A stretch of DNA of 11,156 nt, from contig DAHWJX010000070.1 of assembly GCA_027343965.1 (NCBI GenBank), positions 1 through 11,156 of the forward strand, written 5' to 3'. Positions within the stretch are counted from its first letter, which is position 1. Every line of letters begins with the position of its first letter. Origin of the DNA: JAKACU01 sp021821185 (lineage in GTDB: Bacteria; Bacillota; Bacilli; Alicyclobacillales; SLC66). Below are positions 1 to 6,181 of the stretch, one piece after another. The position numbers and the translations under genes are program-made. The notes under the pieces were generated by a model. The model was given only the letters and a program-made list of their open reading frames with translations, did not search any database and had not been told where the DNA came from.

Positions 1-20
1 AGGGAGTTTACATTCCTTGA

Positions 21-140
21 AGCTTGGTGACCATAGCAGAGGGGACACACCCGTACCCATCCCGAACACGATGGTTAAGCCCTCTAACGCCGATGGTACT
101 TGGACCGCAGGGTCCTGGGAGAGTAGGAAGTTGCCAGGCA
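21..140 (+). rRNA. rrf: 5S ribosomal RNA
   Basis: This is 5S rRNA of the large ribosomal subunit. The conserved core ACACCCGTACCCATCCCGAA, a loop-A-like GGTTAAGC and the GAGAGTAGGA block near the 3' end are all present. The terminal stem is visible: bases 22-30 (gcttggtga) pair with 131-139 (ttgccaggc), with three G-T pairs. The length of about 120 nt is normal. A tRNA follows within 10 bases, so this is the distal end of an rRNA operon whose 16S and 23S genes lie outside the window. The exact ends are inferred from the terminal stem. Confidence 0.96.
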
Positions 141-149
141 ATCTCATAT

Positions 150-224
150 GCGGCCGTAGCTCAGAGGGAGAGCACCACCTTGACACGGTGGGGGTCGTAG
201 GTTCGATTCCTACCGGCCGCACCA
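150..224 (+). tRNA. tRNA-Val (anticodon GAC), CCA encoded
   Basis: The cloverleaf closes fully. The acceptor stem GCGGCCG pairs perfectly with CGGCCGC, the D stem is GCTC/GAGC, the anticodon stem is CCACC/GGTGG, and the T arm is GTAGG-TTCGATT-CCTAC. The anticodon loop TTGACAC (180-186) gives anticodon GAC at 182-184, which reads GUC/GUU valine codons. Discriminator A is at 221 and a genomic CCA at 222-224. It lies 10 nt after the 5S rRNA and shares its transcript and terminator. Confidence 0.96.
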
Positions 225-244
225 GAAATGAAGCAATAACACAG

Positions 245-280
245 AACTGCCAACCGGGAAACTAGGGCGGCAGTTTTTTA
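245..280 (+). terminator. rho-independent terminator of the rRNA/tRNA operon
   Basis: The arm AACTGCC (245-251) pairs with GGCAGTT (269-275), and the stem runs straight into a T6 tract (274-279). It lies 20 nt after the tRNA CCA end and closes the 5S-tRNA-Val transcript. Confidence 0.88.
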
Positions 281-436
281 TTGCAACCGAATACCTTGGA
301 TTCAAGCGGTTGCAGGGGCGTTATTTTTGTAACAAGTGATGATTGGGTTATGATTAGATAATGTTTTATTAACCATAATGCTAGATTATAAGGTATGTAT
401 ATTGCACACATCAGCCATATTTTTACCCCATCATAA

Positions 437-710
437 TCACCGATACCCGATTTTTTGCAGCAGGCGAATCCGGTAGTTGGCCTTTCCCAAATCCCGTTCC
501 ATGAATCTTTGTCATTGATCGTCGGTGTCTAAAACGTAGAACGGTGAGCTGGGTAGCGAAGCACGCCAGTTTTTGACCTTCACGGTGTCATGAGTGAGTA
601 TAACGGGAAACGGCAAGTCGTTGCGCATCGTGTGCAAGGGTACCCATCCATTCGATTAGGGGTGTTGCTTCCCAATGTGTGGACGTGGACAGAAGTTCCT
701 CGAAACGCAC
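437..710 (-). pseudogene. decayed protein-coding remnant, family not recognised
   Basis: On the minus strand the bases from 710 down to about 580 read as a protein-like peptide, including FEELLSTSTHWEATPLIEW and TLAHDAQRLAVSRYTH. The frame then hits TGA. A shift to another frame at about 580 continues immediately with DTVKVKNWRASLPSSPFYVL. That frame stops at a TGA just after LDTDDQ and resumes with QRFMERDLGKANYRIRLLQK before ending at 437-439. One frameshift plus one internal stop in otherwise plausible sequence is the pattern of a dead gene. A GTG at 710-708 could be its old start. I cannot name the family; the composition suggests a soluble alpha/beta protein. Confidence 0.5.
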
Positions 711-741
711 AACAGCACTGGGCTAATGGTTAGAGCAAGCC

Positions 742-1121
742 TTGCAATGCGGTATCCGCGAGATGCAGTCATTCGCGGTAGAAGCGTCATCGGTATCGAA
801 ATGGGTCGACGACGATACACCACTGTGCGCACCTTTTACCAAACTTTCGCAAGAACCATTAGGTATACCGGTTTGGTTTTACAAATTTACCCAGAATTTT
901 TTGGATATTGGACAAAACGTAACATGGCTTGGAGCGGCACAAAATGACCCTGCCGTGTGGTACCCTGGATGGTCATTATCAAATAAGTTGAATTCATCGT
1001 CTACGGTTCCCTATTCCTTCCGTACAATTTAGTAACAATCGAGACTCAGGTATGTAATATTAATTTTACAATGTACGGTGATGGCGGTTGGTATGCTAAC
1101 GTAAGTGTGACAACTAATTAA
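742..1121 (+). pseudogene. possible broken coding stretch, unassigned
   Basis: One plus-strand frame is open from 742 to 1032 and contains PFTKLSQEPLGIPVWFYK and TWLGAAQNDPAVWYPGW. A second frame, open from the stop at 984 to the stop at 1119-1121, contains NINFTMYGDGGWYANVSVTT, which has the alternating pattern of beta strands. Together they could be the two halves of one frameshifted gene for a beta-rich, perhaps exported, protein. No ribosome binding site stands before 742 and I recognise no family. Chance open frames are a real alternative, so confidence is low. Confidence 0.25.
838..855 (+). repeat. 18-bp inverted repeat, left copy
   Basis: The sequence accaaactttcgcaagaa is repeated exactly in inverted orientation at 1815-1832. 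The two copies enclose 959 bp (995 bp end to end), including the small membrane-protein gene at 1259-1486. The identity does not extend beyond 18 bases. Confidence 0.75.
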
Positions 1122-1160
1122 ATAATACATTGTTCAACCTCGCCAGAGATTAATAATGGG

Positions 1161-1200
1161 ACACGGTGGAATACTGGAATGTATTTAATATTCACCGTGT
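1161..1200 (+). promoter_or_regulatory. hairpin in the leader of the small membrane-protein gene
   Basis: ACACGGTG-g-AATA (1161-1173) pairs with TATTCACCGTGT (1189-1200), a 12-bp stem with one bulged G and a 15-base loop. It ends 58 bases before the GTG start at 1259. No T-run follows on the plus strand, so it is a poor terminator. A weak promoter-like pair, TTGTTC (1130-1135) and AATAAT (1152-1157) 16 bp apart, sits directly upstream, which would put the hairpin in the 5' leader. A leader regulatory element or an operator are both possible. Confidence 0.4.
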
Positions 1201-1258
1201 TTCCGTTAAGTTCAAATGTACATCGTTAATATCAGGAATTATTGAGAGGAGATTTTTG

Positions 1259-1486
1259 GTGAATAAAATAGCGGAAAATGCTCTATACGTTTCAATCCTT
1301 GGGTTGATACTCATCTTTCTATTACCACCACTAGGCGTTATTATTTCTCTTTTCGCTATGATTATTTCTATTATGGGGCTGAAAGGTACGAAGCGCAAAT
1401 CAGCTATTTTAGGACTGATCATATCAGGTATTGCTTTGTTAATTGTCTTGATTGTTATAGTAGGCGGATTAGTAGTACATATTTGA
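1259..1486 (+). CDS. small two-helix membrane protein, DUF4190-like
   Basis: This 75-residue protein starts at GTG (1259), chosen because GAGAGGAG (1244-1251) sits 7 bases upstream. An earlier in-frame ATG at 1166 lies inside the leader hairpin and has no ribosome binding site. After a short polar N-terminus (VNKIAENA) it has two long hydrophobic stretches, about residues 8-35 and 46-73, separated by a basic turn, LKGTKRKSA. That layout, a helical hairpin with a GxKGTKRK-type loop and a second glycine-rich helix, matches DUF4190 membrane proteins, whose function is unknown. It is the only gene in this part of the window that looks intact, and it stands alone among decayed sequences. The family call rests on pattern only. 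Confidence 0.65.
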   Translation: MNKIAENALYVSILGLILIFLLPPLGVIISLFAMIISIMGLKGTKRKSAILGLIISGIALLIVLIVIVGGLVVHI

Positions 1487-1599
1487 GCGTTTTGCAGATT
1501 GCTGATTCCAGTCAGGGCAAGGGATTTTAGAATCAAAGAAAGGATTTCATCCCAACTTCGAGAAGATTTAAGTGACCAAACCAAAATCTTTGAGGGAGG

Positions 1600-1835
1600 G
1601 AAGTCTACTTGTATCTTCTACAACAATCGCTGTTTCCCTTTGAGCAGTGGCTTGAAATTGAATATCATTAGCGTTTTGTCTTGTTCATTTCAGCATGTGG
1701 GATCTGGAACCTTATGCCACTAAACTGAAAAGTATATCACTCCAAGGGCAAAACCAATCCTCAGGGAAGCGATCTTGCGAGCGTTTTTGGCTGTATGTGA
1801 TAAGTTAGTTTTGATTCTTGCGAAAGTTTGGTGAT
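1600..1835 (+). pseudogene. frameshifted transposase N-terminal remnant (IS1182/IS5-like)
   Basis: Read with frame changes, this stretch gives QQSLFPFEQWLEIEYH, then a stop. In the next frame it gives DLEPYATKLKSISLQGQ, and in the third REAILRAFLA followed by LAKVW and two stops. The order (FEQWLEI start, xLxPYxxxLR-like block, xREAILRAFLA helix) resembles the N-terminal domain of DDE transposases of the IS1182/IS5 kind. A good ribosome binding site, GAGGGAGGG (1592-1600), precedes a possible TTG start at 1609. The catalytic DDE domain is absent, so this cannot be functional. The family call is from memory of the motif order; the broken state is directly visible. Confidence 0.5.
1815..1832 (-). 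repeat. 18-bp inverted repeat, right copy
   Basis: On the plus strand this is ttcttgcgaaagtttggt, the exact reverse complement of 838-855. Here it codes for the LAKVW-stop end of the transposase remnant. The other copy, read in the same sense on the minus strand, also gives a V/I-L-A-K-V-W-stop peptide, so both may derive from the same mobile element. Confidence 0.75.
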
Positions 1836-1973
1836 AGATTCATAGGTAACCTTGCCATGATCGACAAAATACGACGATCGAAGGATGATTAGATGTGGTG
1901 TTTTTTGCAAGTATAAAATGCAGAGATTCGCAACGAATTTATGCATAACACTACCAACATAGTATTTTGAAGA

Positions 1974-2233
1974 TTAAGACGATACTTGAGATAAAGCATG
2001 ACACAATCGAAACCTTTCCTCTGTAAAAGCGAAGATGTGAGCATGATGTACTAAACGGTCAACAAGTGCTGCGGTAAGCCGAGCATCACCAAAAATGGTG
2101 TTCCACTGACCAAATTCAAGGTTTGACGTGACAAGGATGCTACTGTGCTCGTAACACGTGGAGACAACAATATGATGATGAGTACGAAAAGATGTATAAA
2201 CAGCAAGTTGCATAAAAAATACCAAGTGATCAT
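1974..2233 (-). pseudogene. istB: IS21-family istB remnant, C-terminal part only
   Basis: The minus strand encodes CYEHSSILVTSNLEFGQW, then FGDARLTAALVDRLVHHAHIF and EERFRL before a stop at 1974-1976. This is the C-terminal end of IstB-type AAA+ ATPases: the YEHxSxIxTSNxxFxxW sensor strand and the AxxDRLLHHxH helix. IstB is the ATP-dependent helper that supports the IstA transposase in target selection. A full IstB is about 250 residues; only about 65 remain, and the Walker A and B motifs are gone. Upstream, an NLLF-like stretch that would be the preceding helix lies in another frame, so there is also a frameshift near 2170-2210. No istA is visible. Confidence 0.75.
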
Positions 2234-2292
2234 ATCATGGTAAGCTTTCCCGCCTTGACATTCGGGTTAAAGTGACCAAGACACGGGGTAAT

Positions 2293-2324
2293 GGGTCGAA
2301 ACCAAGTAATGTGGTTTTCGACCC
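2293..2324. repeat. imperfect palindrome next to the istB remnant
   Basis: GGGTCGAAACCA (2293-2304) pairs with TGGTTTTCGACCC (2312-2324), a 12-bp stem with one extra base in the right arm and a 7-base loop. Neither strand has a following T-run, so it is not an obvious terminator. Its position beside mobile-element debris makes a leftover element end, or a site once recognised by a transposase or regulator, possible. Confidence 0.5.
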
Positions 2325-2379
2325 AAACAATAGTTTTGTGAGCATAGCAAAAAATTCTCTGTTTGTCGTGTCTACTCTA

Positions 2380-2407
2380 TTGACACAGTATCACACATAT
2401 TTATAGT
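2380..2407 (+). promoter_or_regulatory. promoter-like pair TTGACA / TATAGT
   Basis: A perfect -35 box TTGACA (2380-2385) is followed after 16 bp by TATAGT (2402-2407), five of six bases of the sigma-A -10 consensus. It would drive the glycosyltransferase fragment and the GT-D-like gene at 2654. It lies within the open frame of the fragment, which supports the idea that the fragment is a relic. Confidence 0.45.
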
Positions 2408-2584
2408 GTAGAGAATGCAGTTGATCTGGCCGAAAGAATGATGTCACAACCCGAGTTACGAAATAACATCGTACACGAGGCGCGTGAAAAAATTCCCACC
2501 ATAAATGCGTTGGAATCTAACGTACTTGAATATGCTAGGTGGTTACGTAATCTTGTAGAGAAAAACCGGAAAGATAAAATGTAG
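2384..2584 (+). pseudogene. C-terminal fragment resembling a family 1 glycosyltransferase
   Basis: This frame is open from just after a TGA at 2381-2383 to TAG at 2582-2584. It gives SVENAVDLAERMMSQPELRN, then VHEAREKIPTINALESNVLE and YARWLRNLVEKNRKDKM. The highly charged helices of the kind xLAExxxxLLxxPELRxxxxxxAR are typical of the extreme C-terminus of GT-B (family 1/4) glycosyltransferases. The sugar-nucleotide binding part is missing. No convincing ribosome binding site precedes the first ATG (2438), so I treat it as the tail of a truncated gene. It ends 69 bp before a GT-D-like gene in the same orientation, which suggests an ancestral glycosylation gene pair. A functional 48-residue helical peptide from ATG 2438 is the alternative. 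Confidence 0.45.
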
Positions 2585-2653
2585 GCGGTATACCCTTTTT
2601 AGCCTCTCCACAATAATCACAGTTTTGTTCGTGAAGGGAGTCTATTACGACAT

Positions 2654-3424
2654 ATGGAGAGCCAAGTATTAACCAGCAGCGAGCTAATGGACAAAATAGT
2701 AGGAGCCCTTCGTAGAAACGCACCATTGTCTGTGGTTTCGGTCGGTGCGACCGAATCCTTTGTGATTGCACAGTATACAATTTTGTCCGAAGAGGAGTTT
2801 ATGAACCACCCAGAAGCAAAAATTGCGAATCAAGGTGAAAAACTTGGATTTTTGCACCGAGGGGTACGATTTCCAAACATGAAGCTTCGTGATGAGGTGG
2901 TAGAAGCAATCCGAAATGCCGATATTGTCGGATATAACACTTTAATTCGTTCAAATGATGCCGGTTTGCTGACTGAAAGGGCATTTGTGGCCTATGGAAT
3001 TAAACCCAAATATATTTTTGAATCCTATCTGCGCCGGGTGTTCATGTTTTCACAACAAAAGAAATTCGAGCAAATGATCATGGGACGTAAAATTTTGTTA
3101 ATCGGCTCTCCTGCAGAACAAGCAATGCGTGCGTTAAACCACAACCTCAGGGCACAATTATGTTTTGAAATTGTGGGCACGATCAAGATTGATGCATATG
3201 AGGATATTCCGGAAGCTAAAAAACAAATCGACAGCTACGAATTCGATTTATGCCTGATAGCTGCGGGTACGAATGCCGTGATCTTGGCATCCTATATTTC
3301 TACCGTTCGTGGAAAGGTTGCATTTGACATCGGATCCGGGATGAACAGCTTTTTTACTGAAGAAGTGTGTTCCGACTTTTGGTTAGAAAATTTAATCGGT
3401 TTGGACAATTTGATGAAGATGTAA
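2654..3424 (+). CDS. GT-D-fold-like glycosyltransferase family protein
   Basis: This is a 256-residue protein. The N-terminal part has PLSVVSVGATESFVIAQYTI (residues 24-43), the position of the SxxRxGDGE sugar-nucleotide and metal site in GT-D (DUF1792-type) glycosyltransferases. The C-terminal half has a Rossmann-like RKILLIGSPAEQAMRAL (145-161), then LCLIAAGTN and VAFDIGSGM (222-230), the usual end of the fold. Family members transfer sugars onto surface proteins or polysaccharides in the cytoplasm. Here the DXE motif reads A32-T-E34, so the first acidic residue is missing. The start at ATG 2654 has GAAGGGAG (2633-2640) upstream at a long spacing of 13. No signal peptide or membrane segment is seen. 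The fold call is fairly firm; activity and substrate are unknown. Confidence 0.7.
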   Translation: MESQVLTSSELMDKIVGALRRNAPLSVVSVGATESFVIAQYTILSEEEFMNHPEAKIANQGEKLGFLHRGVRFPNMKLRDEVVEAIRNADIVGYNTLIRSNDAGLLTERAFVAYGIKPKYIFESYLRRVFMFSQQKKFEQMIMGRKILLIGSPAEQAMRALNHNLRAQLCFEIVGTIKIDAYEDIPEAKKQIDSYEFDLCLIAAGTNAVILASYISTVRGKVAFDIGSGMNSFFTEEVCSDFWLENLIGLDNLMKM

Positions 3425-3645
3425 TTCACCTTTTGGATATGGTATGCGGACCGTAGGGGTTGCCGATCGAACGTGATTTGTTCTCTTAGGTATAGAGCTT
3501 AGTCAAAAAAATACTGAGTTATTGGAAATTGGTTGAGCCAAACGAAATAATAAAGTGAAATATTCCAATATTATCGTGATTACAATTTCGGATGTAATCC
3601 ATTGTGCGATGAGATGTTTAGGATAAATTTGCGGGCGATAGTCTG
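3425..3645. other. intergenic, one small hairpin
   Basis: No gene is seen. GATTACA (3578-3584) and TGTAATC (3593-3599) form a perfect 7-bp stem with an 8-base loop about 45 bp before the next start, and AATATT-CC-AATATT lies just upstream. Either could be an operator. There is no clear terminator for the gene ending at 3424. Confidence 0.4.
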
Positions 3646-4008
3646 GTGACGAATTCGATCAATAGTGATGTTCTTTTTTCTGCGATGTCCGATATGATCT
3701 TTGTCATGGCTGTAAAAGCGAACCATGAATTTCGCTATGCAAGAATGAACTCATCGGCTATGCGCGCATCTGGATTGAATGAGAATGCATATGGTGCCAC
3801 CTTTCATGATGTGGTGACAGCGCAGGAAGCTGAGATTTTGCAAGGGTACTATACAAAAGCTTTAGTGGAAAGAAAACCGATCTCATTTATCTTGAATCCT
3901 ATTGCGGATTCTCATGGTGGCATTTCTCATATCATGGCGACCGTTCGCGATATCACGAAACAGTATCACCAGCATGAACCTGAGGAAAGTAAGTTTCCGT
4001 TTCGGTGA
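3646..4008 (+). CDS. solo PAS-domain protein, probably a shortened remnant
   Basis: This 120-residue reading frame starts at GTG. Residues 8-105 look like one PAS domain (PAS_4 type): SDVLFSAMSDMIFVMAVKAN, then FRYARMNSSAMRASGLNE, then FHDVV and QGYYTKALVERKPISF, ending in ILNPIADSHGGISHIMATV and RDITK. PAS domains sense ligands or redox state and usually precede a GGDEF, kinase or regulator output. Here nothing follows but 15 residues. KPISF also runs directly into ILNPIAD, whereas PAS domains normally have about 15-18 residues there (two central beta strands). No good ribosome binding site precedes the GTG. I read it as an N-terminal relic of a larger signalling protein; a free-standing PAS protein is possible. 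Confidence 0.6.
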   Translation: MTNSINSDVLFSAMSDMIFVMAVKANHEFRYARMNSSAMRASGLNENAYGATFHDVVTAQEAEILQGYYTKALVERKPISFILNPIADSHGGISHIMATVRDITKQYHQHEPEESKFPFR

Positions 4009-4068
4009 AACGGATCAATAGCTCCAAATACTCATATACCTTCTCCAGTCAATTCAGTTTAAAACAGC

Positions 4069-4098
4069 GCCGCCCTTTCATTGGAGCGGCTATTTGCT
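4069..4098 (+). terminator. weak terminator-like hairpin before the PBP gene
   Basis: GCCGC (4069-4073) pairs with GCGGC (4086-4090); CC and GG inside can extend the stem past a bulged A. The following bases, tatttgctt, are only moderately T-rich. It separates the PAS gene from the PBP promoter. Confidence 0.45.
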
Positions 4099-4112
4099 TA
4101 ATATTGCTATAG

Positions 4113-4141
4113 TAAACATTAGACTGCAGGTTTGTTATACT
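4113..4141 (+). promoter_or_regulatory. sigma-A-like promoter of the PBP gene
   Basis: TAAACA (4113-4118, four of six to TTGACA) and TATACT (4136-4141, five of six to TATAAT) are separated by 17 bp. The pair ends 48 bp before the GTG start of the PBP gene, in an otherwise empty gap. Confidence 0.5.
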
Positions 4142-4189
4142 AATGTCCATGATGATCAGCGATAGAGATTGCATCAGGAGGAAGAATAA

Positions 4190-6181
4190 GTGACAGAATC
4201 CTTTGCCAAACATCCCTCTGGCAAACCCGTAACAAAGAGGGTTAAACGTAAAAGGCGAGTGCCTGGATGGATCAAGATTAGTTGGTTCGTTCTCCTTGTG
4301 TTTGTACTATTAACCGGCGGTTTTGTTGGATCATTCTGGTATTTGTCTACGCCTCACCTTAATCTGGCTAAGCTAGACTCGCAAAGTGCACCTACTGAGG
4401 TGTTTGACCGATACGGTCATTTGGCATTTACCATTCAGTCGACAGGCATTCGGGAAGTGCCATTGAACGATATTCCCCGTTCACTTCAAAAGGCGCTGAT
4501 TGCAACCGAAGATGCAGGGTTTTATCACAATCCCGGCTTTAGCCTGCGTGGCTATCTGCGAGCAGCATTGCACGATGCGTTTCATATGAACGCCGGTCAG
4601 GGAGCAAGTACGATTACGCAACAGTTGGCGAAAATTGTGTACTTGAAGGATAATCGTACATTAAAGTACAAATTGGAAGAATTGCTTCTTTCTTTGGAAA
4701 TTTCTCGTGAGTTTACAAAAAACCAGGTGCTTGATATGTACCTGAATCACGTCTATTTTGGCGACGGGGCAACAGGTATTGCACAAGCTGCCTACAATTA
4801 TTTTAGTTTGCAACCATCGGATATGCGACGTATGACGCTACCGCAAGCTGCTTTGTTGGCAGGTCTTCCACAAGCTCCATCATACTACGACCCACTAGTC
4901 AACCCACAGATCGCCAAGATACGGCGAAATGAGGTACTGCAACGGATGGAGGCACAAAATTATATATCCTATGCGCAGATGATAAAAGCGCAAGCGGCTC
5001 CTTTGGAATTGCATGTGAGTACGCAGGCGTGGGCGGGCATTCCGCCACAGTATGCGTATTATCGGGATTATTTGTATCAAGAGATGGGTCAATTGCATCT
5101 GAACACAGATCTCTTATCGCAAGGTGGTTTGCGTATCTATACGTCGCTCAATCCAACGCTGCAAATGGCAGCTTACAAGGGGGTTAATGATCCCAGTAAT
5201 TATCCAACCCCGCTAGCCACTGCGACGGAAAAAGTTCAAGGTGCTGCTGTGTTTGTCAATCCGCATACTGGTGGCATACAGGCATTAGTAGGTGGGCGAC
5301 AATCTCAATACACCTATCGGGGATTCAATTATGCCACATCCACGCAACGATCACCCGGTTCTGCCATGAAACCACTCGTCGTCTACGGACCAGCTATTCA
5401 AACGGGTCTGTGGAATGCTGGTTCTGCTTTAAAAGATGGGGTTACCAATCAATTATCTTTCGGTAATTACACGGTTAGTGACTGGGAACAGCATCCCACT
5501 GAACATGGATATGTTACGCTACGCTGGGCTCTTGCCGAGTCGTGGAACGTACCAGCGGTTTGGTTGTTACAGCAAATTGGCATTCAGACGGGTATTGATT
5601 TTGCGCAACGAGCGGGTATTGATTTATCCAACCCTGCTAATCAAAACTTGACCATCGCTTTGGGCAATATTGTACCTGGAATTTCTCCACTTCAGTTGGC
5701 TGATGCGTATGCCGCCTTTGATAACAATGGTGTGCGCATGCCTGCGCATGCGATTGATCGCATTTTGTCCAATACGGGATCATTGCTTTATCAATATCAG
5801 GCGTCGCCTATTACGGTGATGTCGCCGTCAACAGCACAACAAATGGTCGCCCTGTTGCGAAACAATGTTGTCAACGGTATCGTGGCAGGTGCTTCGGCGC
5901 CTGGTCATCAGGTGGCGGGAAAAACAGGATCGGTAGCGTTCACCAATTCATCGCATACTGACAGCGATTTGTGGGTGGCTGCGTTTACACCAAATATCGT
6001 TGGAGCAATATGGCAAGGATACCCAGTTACGACACTTGCCAATAGTTTGCCTCAATGGTCGAGCAGTTACCCACCGAAAATGTTTTCAAACATCATTGAA
6101 AATGGTCTGCCTGCGAGTGGATCATCTTTCAACGTAGCCCCCGCTGCAGGATCAGACTTTCCGACTGTCATTACCAAGTAG
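4190..6181 (+). CDS. class A penicillin-binding protein (PBP1A-type)
   Basis: A bifunctional peptidoglycan synthase of 663 residues that polymerises lipid II and cross-links stem peptides outside the membrane. A basic cytoplasmic tail (residues 11-25, KRVKRKRR) precedes one transmembrane helix (about 30-52). The GT51 glycosyltransferase domain has catalytic E107-D108 in ATEDAGFYHNPGF, GQGASTITQQLAK (136-148), and LDMYLNHVYFGDGATG (181-196). The transpeptidase domain has S391-AMK394, S451-W-N453 and K578-T-G580. All hallmark motifs are intact, except that N114 stands where the EDxxFxxHxG motif has His. The length is typical of shorter class A enzymes, with no long disordered tail. The GTG start has AGGAGGA (4176-4182) 7 bases upstream. 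The gene has its own promoter-like site, and the next gene follows 45 bp later. I cannot tell which paralogue name applies. Confidence 0.95.
   Translation: MTESFAKHPSGKPVTKRVKRKRRVPGWIKISWFVLLVFVLLTGGFVGSFWYLSTPHLNLAKLDSQSAPTEVFDRYGHLAFTIQSTGIREVPLNDIPRSLQKALIATEDAGFYHNPGFSLRGYLRAALHDAFHMNAGQGASTITQQLAKIVYLKDNRTLKYKLEELLLSLEISREFTKNQVLDMYLNHVYFGDGATGIAQAAYNYFSLQPSDMRRMTLPQAALLAGLPQAPSYYDPLVNPQIAKIRRNEVLQRMEAQNYISYAQMIKAQAAPLELHVSTQAWAGIPPQYAYYRDYLYQEMGQLHLNTDLLSQGGLRIYTSLNPTLQMAAYKGVNDPSNYPTPLATATEKVQGAAVFVNPHTGGIQALVGGRQSQYTYRGFNYATSTQRSPGSAMKPLVVYGPAIQTGLWNAGSALKDGVTNQLSFGNYTVSDWEQHPTEHGYVTLRWALAESWNVPAVWLLQQIGIQTGIDFAQRAGIDLSNPANQNLTIALGNIVPGISPLQLADAYAAFDNNGVRMPAHAIDRILSNTGSLLYQYQASPITVMSPSTAQQMVALLRNNVVNGIVAGASAPGHQVAGKTGSVAFTNSSHTDSDLWVAAFTPNIVGAIWQGYPVTTLANSLPQWSSSYPPKMFSNIIENGLPASGSSFNVAPAAGSDFPTVITK

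Larger units (their letters stand above)
281..1258. other. long stretch without an intact gene, mostly decayed sequence
   Basis: No intact gene can be supported in this gap of nearly 1 kb. It holds a frameshifted minus-strand gene remnant (437-710), an open but unassigned plus-strand stretch (742-1121), the left copy of an 18-bp inverted repeat (838-855), and a hairpin before the next gene (1161-1200). Bases 281-436 are AT-rich and show nothing I can name. The content fits remodelling next to an rRNA operon, a common insertion zone; that last point is inference. Confidence 0.6.
1487..2383. other. gap filled with transposon remnants
   Basis: No intact gene is present. From left to right the gap contains unassigned sequence (1487-1599), a transposase N-terminal remnant (1600-1835) whose end coincides with the right copy of the 18-bp inverted repeat, unassigned AT-rich sequence (1836-1973), an istB remnant on the minus strand (1974-2233), and an imperfect palindrome (2293-2324). 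The fragments run in both orientations and none has both ends, so several insertion and deletion events are layered here. Confidence 0.6.

Noticed and set aside
17..265. Open reading frame across the 5S rRNA and tRNA
   Set aside because: It lies wholly over structured RNA genes and has no ribosome binding site.
1192..1584. 130-codon minus-strand open frame opposite the small membrane protein
   Set aside because: It is antisense to the gene at 1259-1486, which has the better ribosome binding site and a coherent two-helix protein; the antisense product has no recognisable features.
281..2640. CRISPR array or tandem repeat array in the gene-poor region
   Set aside because: I found only the single 18-bp inverted pair and short palindromes, with no regularly spaced repeats.
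2535..2780. Minus-strand open frame over the GT-D gene start, with CDYC
   Set aside because: It overlaps real coding sequence on the plus strand, and a single CxxC-like pair is not evidence of a zinc protein.
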